The notes beneath the pieces were generated by a model, which was given only the letters and a program-made list of their open reading frames with translations, was not told where the DNA came from and did no database searches. From an uncultured Lachnospiraceae bacterium (GTDB taxonomy: Bacteria; Bacillota; Clostridia; Lachnospirales; Lachnospiraceae): a stretch of 64,000 nucleotides of DNA. The stretch lies in the NCBI GenBank assembly GCA_934343915.1, contig CAKRIL010000015.1, positions 1 through 64,000 on the forward strand. The letters run 5' to 3'. Of the stretch, positions 62,043 to 64,000 are shown one piece after another. The translations under genes and the position numbers were made by a program. Positions within the stretch are counted from its first letter, which is position 1; every line of letters starts with the position of its first letter.

Positions 62043-63887
62043 TTATGCCTCTGTATAATACTGTGCCTGTGCATTATACAGCTCGTAGTAGCTTCCGCGA
62101 AGCTTAAGAAGCTCATCATGCGTCCCGCTCTCGGTAATGCCGCCATGTTCGAGGACTACAATCTTGTCGCAGAAGCGGCAGCTGCTCATACGATGTGATA
62201 TGTATATTGAGGTCTTATCACCCACAAGCTCATTGAAATTCTCATATATTTCCGCCTCCGCGAGCGGGTCAAGTGCCGCCGTCGGCTCATCAAGTATGAC
62301 AAACGGTGCATCCTTGTAAAGTGCTCTTGCGATAGCTGCCTTCTGTGCCTCACCGCCGGATAAGCTCTCACCATCGGCACTCTCATGGTCTATATAGGTG
62401 TGAACTCCGTCACGCATATGTGATACCCGCTCCGTAAGCCCGACCTTATCAAGCACATCCCTAACCTTTTTCTCATCAACCTTCTCCGAACCCGCAATAT
62501 TCTCATCAAGTGGAAAATTAAACAGCTTGAAATCCTGAAAAACCACAGCAAATATTCTCATGTACTCGTCGTAATCGTACTTTCCTATGTCAATTCCGTT
62601 GAGCGTAATCTGCCCCGAGGTCGGCTCATACATACGAAGGAGAAGCTTTACAAGCGTCGTCTTTCCGGCACCGTTCCTGCCTACGAGCGCAAGCTTTTCT
62701 CCGATTGTAAGCTTAAGATTGAGATTTTTTATTATAAGCTCATCCGTCCCCGGATAGGCGAACGACACGTTTTTGAACTCAAGCTCATACTCGTTGTCAT
62801 CGCGCTTCTCTGTCGGAAGTGTTCCGTCATAGTGCATATTCGGTCTGTTTATGAACTCCTCATAATATTTGAGATATTCATTGCTGTACTCAATGCGTAT
62901 TTTTTTGTCCAAAATATTTCTTATGCTGTCCATGAGCGTGATTATCGCACCCGCGTACATGAGAACGTCACCTACGGATACACTGCCGTAGACCGCTCTC
63001 ATCGCAATATACGAATATATCACTCCCGCCAAAAGCTGTAATATGAATGCAAGCATACCGCGAAGCTTTCCGTTAGTCACAATCATCTTCACAATTTCAG
63101 GCGTTGTCCTTAACATTTCCTTGTTTCTTTTTATTACATAATCCGCAAGGTTATACATTCTGATGTCCTGCGCATTGTCCTCGATTTTCATGACACTGTC
63201 CCAGTATGCAGCCTGAGCATTTATCCTGTAATTATCCTCCTGAACTTTAAGATAGAGTTCTCCAAGATACTCCGATACCTTGCGGCAGACTATCAAAATT
63301 CCCGCAAATGCCGCCACAAGCACCGCCGTGCTCACCAAGAGCACAATGACGTTCTCTTTTCCGATGGCAGCCTTTGTGAGCATCACTCCGACAAAAATTA
63401 CCGCAAATACCGCCTGCGAGACATAGATAAAAAAATCATAGATGTCCTGAAGCTGATAATATATTCCGCCGTTTGAGTTCTCGCTCTGCCTCACTCTCCT
63501 GAACGAGTCCAAGGTATCCTTCTTTTCAAGTTCCTCGTATTCAAGTGCGAACGCTTTTTTTACCGTTCTTTTCCTGGTTTCAACCTCACTCGGGCGGCTG
63601 TAAAAATCAAATACCTGTCTTGAGAGCCTCGATGTAAGCGTGATGGCAAGAACAATCAGAACAAGTCTCACTACATATTTTTCCGCCAAATCATAGTTAT
63701 TTATAAGAAGCGAGTCAATTATTCCCGCATACAAAAAGCTGTTGACGTATGCCACCGCTGCCGATCCCACGGTTCCTGCGACCAGCACAACCTTCATAAG
63801 CGGAAAGCCCTCCGACTGAAACATGCAGTAATTCCACATAGCCTTTAAGTTCATTCTCTCCGCTTTATTCCCTGATTTTCTGCTCAT
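62043..63887 (-). CDS. ABC exporter half-transporter (fused membrane and ATPase domains)
   Basis: 614 residues. Six membrane helices (about 25-350) then the ATPase: Walker A GRNGAGKTTLVKLLLRMYEP (about 398-417), signature LSGGEAQKAAIARAL (about 505-519), Walker B FVILDEPTAALDP (about 526-538), H-loop YISHRMSS. It overlaps the end of another such gene by 3 bases (ATGA), so it likely works as a heterodimer with that product. Substrate unknown; peptide or lipid exporters share this plan. Confidence 0.92.
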   Translation of the reverse strand: MSRKSGNKAERMNLKAMWNYCMFQSEGFPLMKVVLVAGTVGSAAVAYVNSFLYAGIIDSLLINNYDLAEKYVVRLVLIVLAITLTSRLSRQVFDFYSRPSEVETRKRTVKKAFALEYEELEKKDTLDSFRRVRQSENSNGGIYYQLQDIYDFFIYVSQAVFAVIFVGVMLTKAAIGKENVIVLLVSTAVLVAAFAGILIVCRKVSEYLGELYLKVQEDNYRINAQAAYWDSVMKIEDNAQDIRMYNLADYVIKRNKEMLRTTPEIVKMIVTNGKLRGMLAFILQLLAGVIYSYIAMRAVYGSVSVGDVLMYAGAIITLMDSIRNILDKKIRIEYSNEYLKYYEEFINRPNMHYDGTLPTEKRDDNEYELEFKNVSFAYPGTDELIIKNLNLKLTIGEKLALVGRNGAGKTTLVKLLLRMYEPTSGQITLNGIDIGKYDYDEYMRIFAVVFQDFKLFNFPLDENIAGSEKVDEKKVRDVLDKVGLTERVSHMRDGVHTYIDHESADGESLSGGEAQKAAIARALYKDAPFVILDEPTAALDPLAEAEIYENFNELVGDKTSIYISHRMSSCRFCDKIVVLEHGGITESGTHDELLKLRGSYYELYNAQAQYYTEA

Positions 63888-64000
63888 CTGTCCGCACCTC
63901 CGTTCTTCTCCTCATCGTGATAGTATCTGCTCTGCACTTCAAAGAGTTCTGCATAAATACCGTCTGCACGCATCAGCTCCTCATGCGTTCCCTGCTCCTT
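63884..64000 (-). CDS. ABC exporter, C-terminal end only (partial)
   Basis: The last 38 codons of a gene that continues beyond the window. It reads EQGTHEELMRADGIYAELFEV then QSRYYHDEEKNGGADR, the usual tail after the H-loop of ABC half-transporters (G-T/S-H-x-E-L-x3-G-x-Y-A-x-L). Ends in TGA overlapping the next ATG. Probably the partner of the preceding entry. Confidence 0.85.
   Translation of the reverse strand, partial: KEQGTHEELMRADGIYAELFEVQSRYYHDEEKNGGADR

Noticed and set aside
1..64000. tRNA, rRNA, prophage or insertion-sequence genes
   Set aside because: I looked for cloverleaf-like stretches, transposase and phage motifs and found none I could support.

Overview
The window is about 64 kb of a moderately low-GC Firmicutes chromosome. 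Gene content points to an anaerobic clostridium, most likely Lachnospiraceae: an NADH-linked [FeFe] hydrogenase, an anaerobic class III ribonucleotide reductase, CdaA/YbbR, LCP and MoxR/DUF58 modules, Gly/Asn-rich Ig-like surface proteins and strong GGAGG ribosome sites. I do not assign a species. Every confident gene except one (a histidine phosphatase at 59195) lies on the minus strand, so transcription runs from high to low coordinates, as expected for one replichore arm.

Layout in genomic order. 1-3055: 3'-truncated thermolysin-family (M4) surface metallopeptidase, sitting directly behind a beheaded polysaccharide-deacetylase gene (3084-3371). 3424-5267: diguanylate cyclase plus MgtC-like protein behind a recognisable promoter. 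5339-17374: a tightly overlapping run of ten genes from one strong promoter at 17458-17486: MBOAT O-acyltransferase, DHHW/AlgX-like partner, GT4 glycosyltransferase, two paralogous giant membrane proteins, MoxR ATPase, DUF58 and a DUF4129-like membrane protein. 17562-21133: [FeFe] hydrogenase and a NuoF-tail/GltD fusion flavoprotein. 21243-29556: S8 protease, ClpX, GtrB-like glycosyltransferase, HtrA protease, NrdD with tandem NrdR boxes. 29658-33178: MATE transporter and phosphoglucomutase.

34907-54103 is a cell-surface rhamnose-polysaccharide locus: RmlA, RmlB, RmlC and RmlD make dTDP-rhamnose; a WbaP/CpsE-type transferase starts the chain on undecaprenyl phosphate; several GT2 enzymes, one of them a double-domain protein of 829 residues, extend it; a Wzm/Wzt ABC pair exports it; an LCP protein would attach it to the wall. 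A dihydroorotase gene sits inside the locus. Upstream (54136-59063) lies the c-di-AMP module (CdaA, YbbR/CdaR) with two unknown membrane proteins and an Ig-like surface protein. 59195-64000 holds the histidine phosphatase, an alanine/sodium symporter and a pair of ABC exporters, the last cut by the window edge.

The least ordinary signal is not a gene. Three intergenic spaces (31073-31306, 40467-40696, 60009-60239) carry members of one family of about 230-bp structured palindromes. Their outer 16-26 bp arms have unrelated sequences in each copy but are perfectly self-complementary, while two short internal blocks (around TGTACGA and CTCCCA-AAGTCG) and CATCCATG-tipped hairpins are conserved. 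Paired positions change together, so the fold is what selection or the replication mechanism keeps. I do not recognise this family.
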